A stretch of 64,000 nucleotides of DNA, taken from NCBI GenBank assembly GCA_947491935.1, contig CANLLF010000002.1:1090988-1154987 (forward strand). The letters run 5' to 3'. The position numbers and the translations under genes are program-made. Shown one piece after another: positions 63,641 through 64,000 of this stretch. Origin of the DNA: an uncultured Roseicyclus sp. (GTDB lineage: Bacteria; Pseudomonadota; Alphaproteobacteria; Rhodobacterales; Rhodobacteraceae). Under the pieces are notes generated by a model, which searched no databases, was not told the origin of the DNA, and saw only the letters and a list, made by a program, of their open reading frames with translations. The stretch's first letter is position 1, and each line of letters starts with the position of its first letter.

Positions 63641-64000
63641 TTATCCGATCCCTAGGCTTGCAATTTCAGCCATCATGTCAGACGTGGTTGCTCTGAGTTC
63701 ACAGCATGAACTAAGATAGGTGGTTCGCTCAAACTGCTCGCGCGGCCATCTAAAAAGGTTGCAGCCATCGGTTATCGTTGTTCCTAGAGGCGCGATCTGC
63801 GGCGTGGCAAGTGAATAACGATAACCCAAAGTCATCGTTACCGAGTAGCAATTGTGCTCAGACTTAACGCTATACGTCCGCTTTGGGGACGCCGCAGCGC
63901 GGGATTGAGGTTCGTCGTGAAAAGCATCTGTGGGTGGCTCCTGCATTGCAAGAGATTTTTGGCGATATTTGCGGTCGTTTTCGTCAGTACCGTCGTCTGT
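63641..64000 (-). CDS. Hypothetical protein, 5' end beyond window
   Basis: An open frame enters from the right edge without a stop (TDDGTDENDRKYRQKSLAMQ...) and ends with TAA at 63641. The visible 119 residues include EHNCYSVTMTLGYRYSLA and CNLFRWPREQFERTTYLSSC, beta-rich with several cysteines. An ATG at 63946 could be an internal start. No family recognised. It lies upstream of the AAA-SLOG gene in the same direction (49 bp gap), so it may belong to the same operon. Confidence 0.5.
   Translation of the reverse strand, partial: TDDGTDENDRKYRQKSLAMQEPPTDAFHDEPQSRAAASPKRTYSVKSEHNCYSVTMTLGYRYSLATPQIAPLGTTITDGCNLFRWPREQFERTTYLSSCCELRATTSDMMAEIASLGIG

Noticed and set aside
48942..64000. CRISPR array or integrase in the island
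   Set aside because: I looked for regularly spaced direct repeats and for recombinase motifs and found none in the window; the island ends lie partly outside it.

Overview
The window looks like a chromosomal segment of a high-G+C alphaproteobacterium, most probably a member of the Rhodobacteraceae (Roseobacter-type). This rests on the gene families, the many four-base ATGA/GTGA gene overlaps, and a G-run/C-run intergenic hairpin at 34205-34226. The assignment is inference; no rRNA or tRNA gene is present to confirm it.

Layout, left to right. (1) 1-3550, minus strand: a cluster resembling decaprenyl-phosphoryl-arabinose synthesis: a HAD-UbiA fusion, a GtrA-type membrane protein, a DprE1-like FAD enzyme and a DprE2-like SDR that runs off the left edge. 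(2) 3583-6748: a Sel1/peptidoglycan-binding secreted protein with an alanine-rich 30-residue repeat, an AhpD-like protein and an AraC regulator. (3) 6879-17384, plus strand: a PhyH dioxygenase, an MBL-fold protein and a complete oligosaccharide/peptide-type ABC importer (binding protein, two permeases, double ATPase), ending in a GH38 alpha-mannosidase. This is probably a mannoside uptake and degradation operon, and it is punctuated by strong intercistronic stem-loops. (4) 17547-20381: an unrecognised 627-residue protein and two small membrane proteins. (5) 20408-33076: a second ABC importer on the minus strand with an unusual small cysteine-containing periplasmic protein inside it. Two paralogous binding proteins lie nearby without transporter genes of their own, among small stress and housekeeping genes. 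(6) 33281-45845: a persulfide-dioxygenase-like MBL protein, exonuclease III, a STAS gene broken by an in-frame amber codon, glutaryl-CoA dehydrogenase, a four-gene acyl-CoA operon, a photolyase-like protein, clpP, clpX, a RidA protein and a glycosyltransferase-like gene. (7) 45916-48351: a dimethylglycine/sarcosine dehydrogenase-type FAD-GcvT protein.

From about 48.4 kb to the right edge the character changes. G+C is visibly lower, at least to about 55.8 kb, codon use is different, several genes appear to start with TTG, and long non-coding stretches occur. This part reads as a defence island. It holds a 1281-residue PD-(D/E)XK nuclease-STAND NTPase (Avs-like), a PD-(D/E)XK-type nuclease, a HEPN protein with an RNxxxH motif, a 1925-residue SIR2-STAND-like-TPR protein, and a convergent AAA+ ATPase carrying a SLOG-type nucleotide-binding domain. 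The last two are the most exciting pair. SIR2 (NAD-consuming) and SLOG (nucleotide-sensing) domains are joined in Thoeris ThsA; here they sit on two giant ATPase-type proteins whose genes end 11 bp apart. An NAD-depleting, nucleotide-signalled antiphage system is a reasonable hypothesis, not a demonstrated fact.
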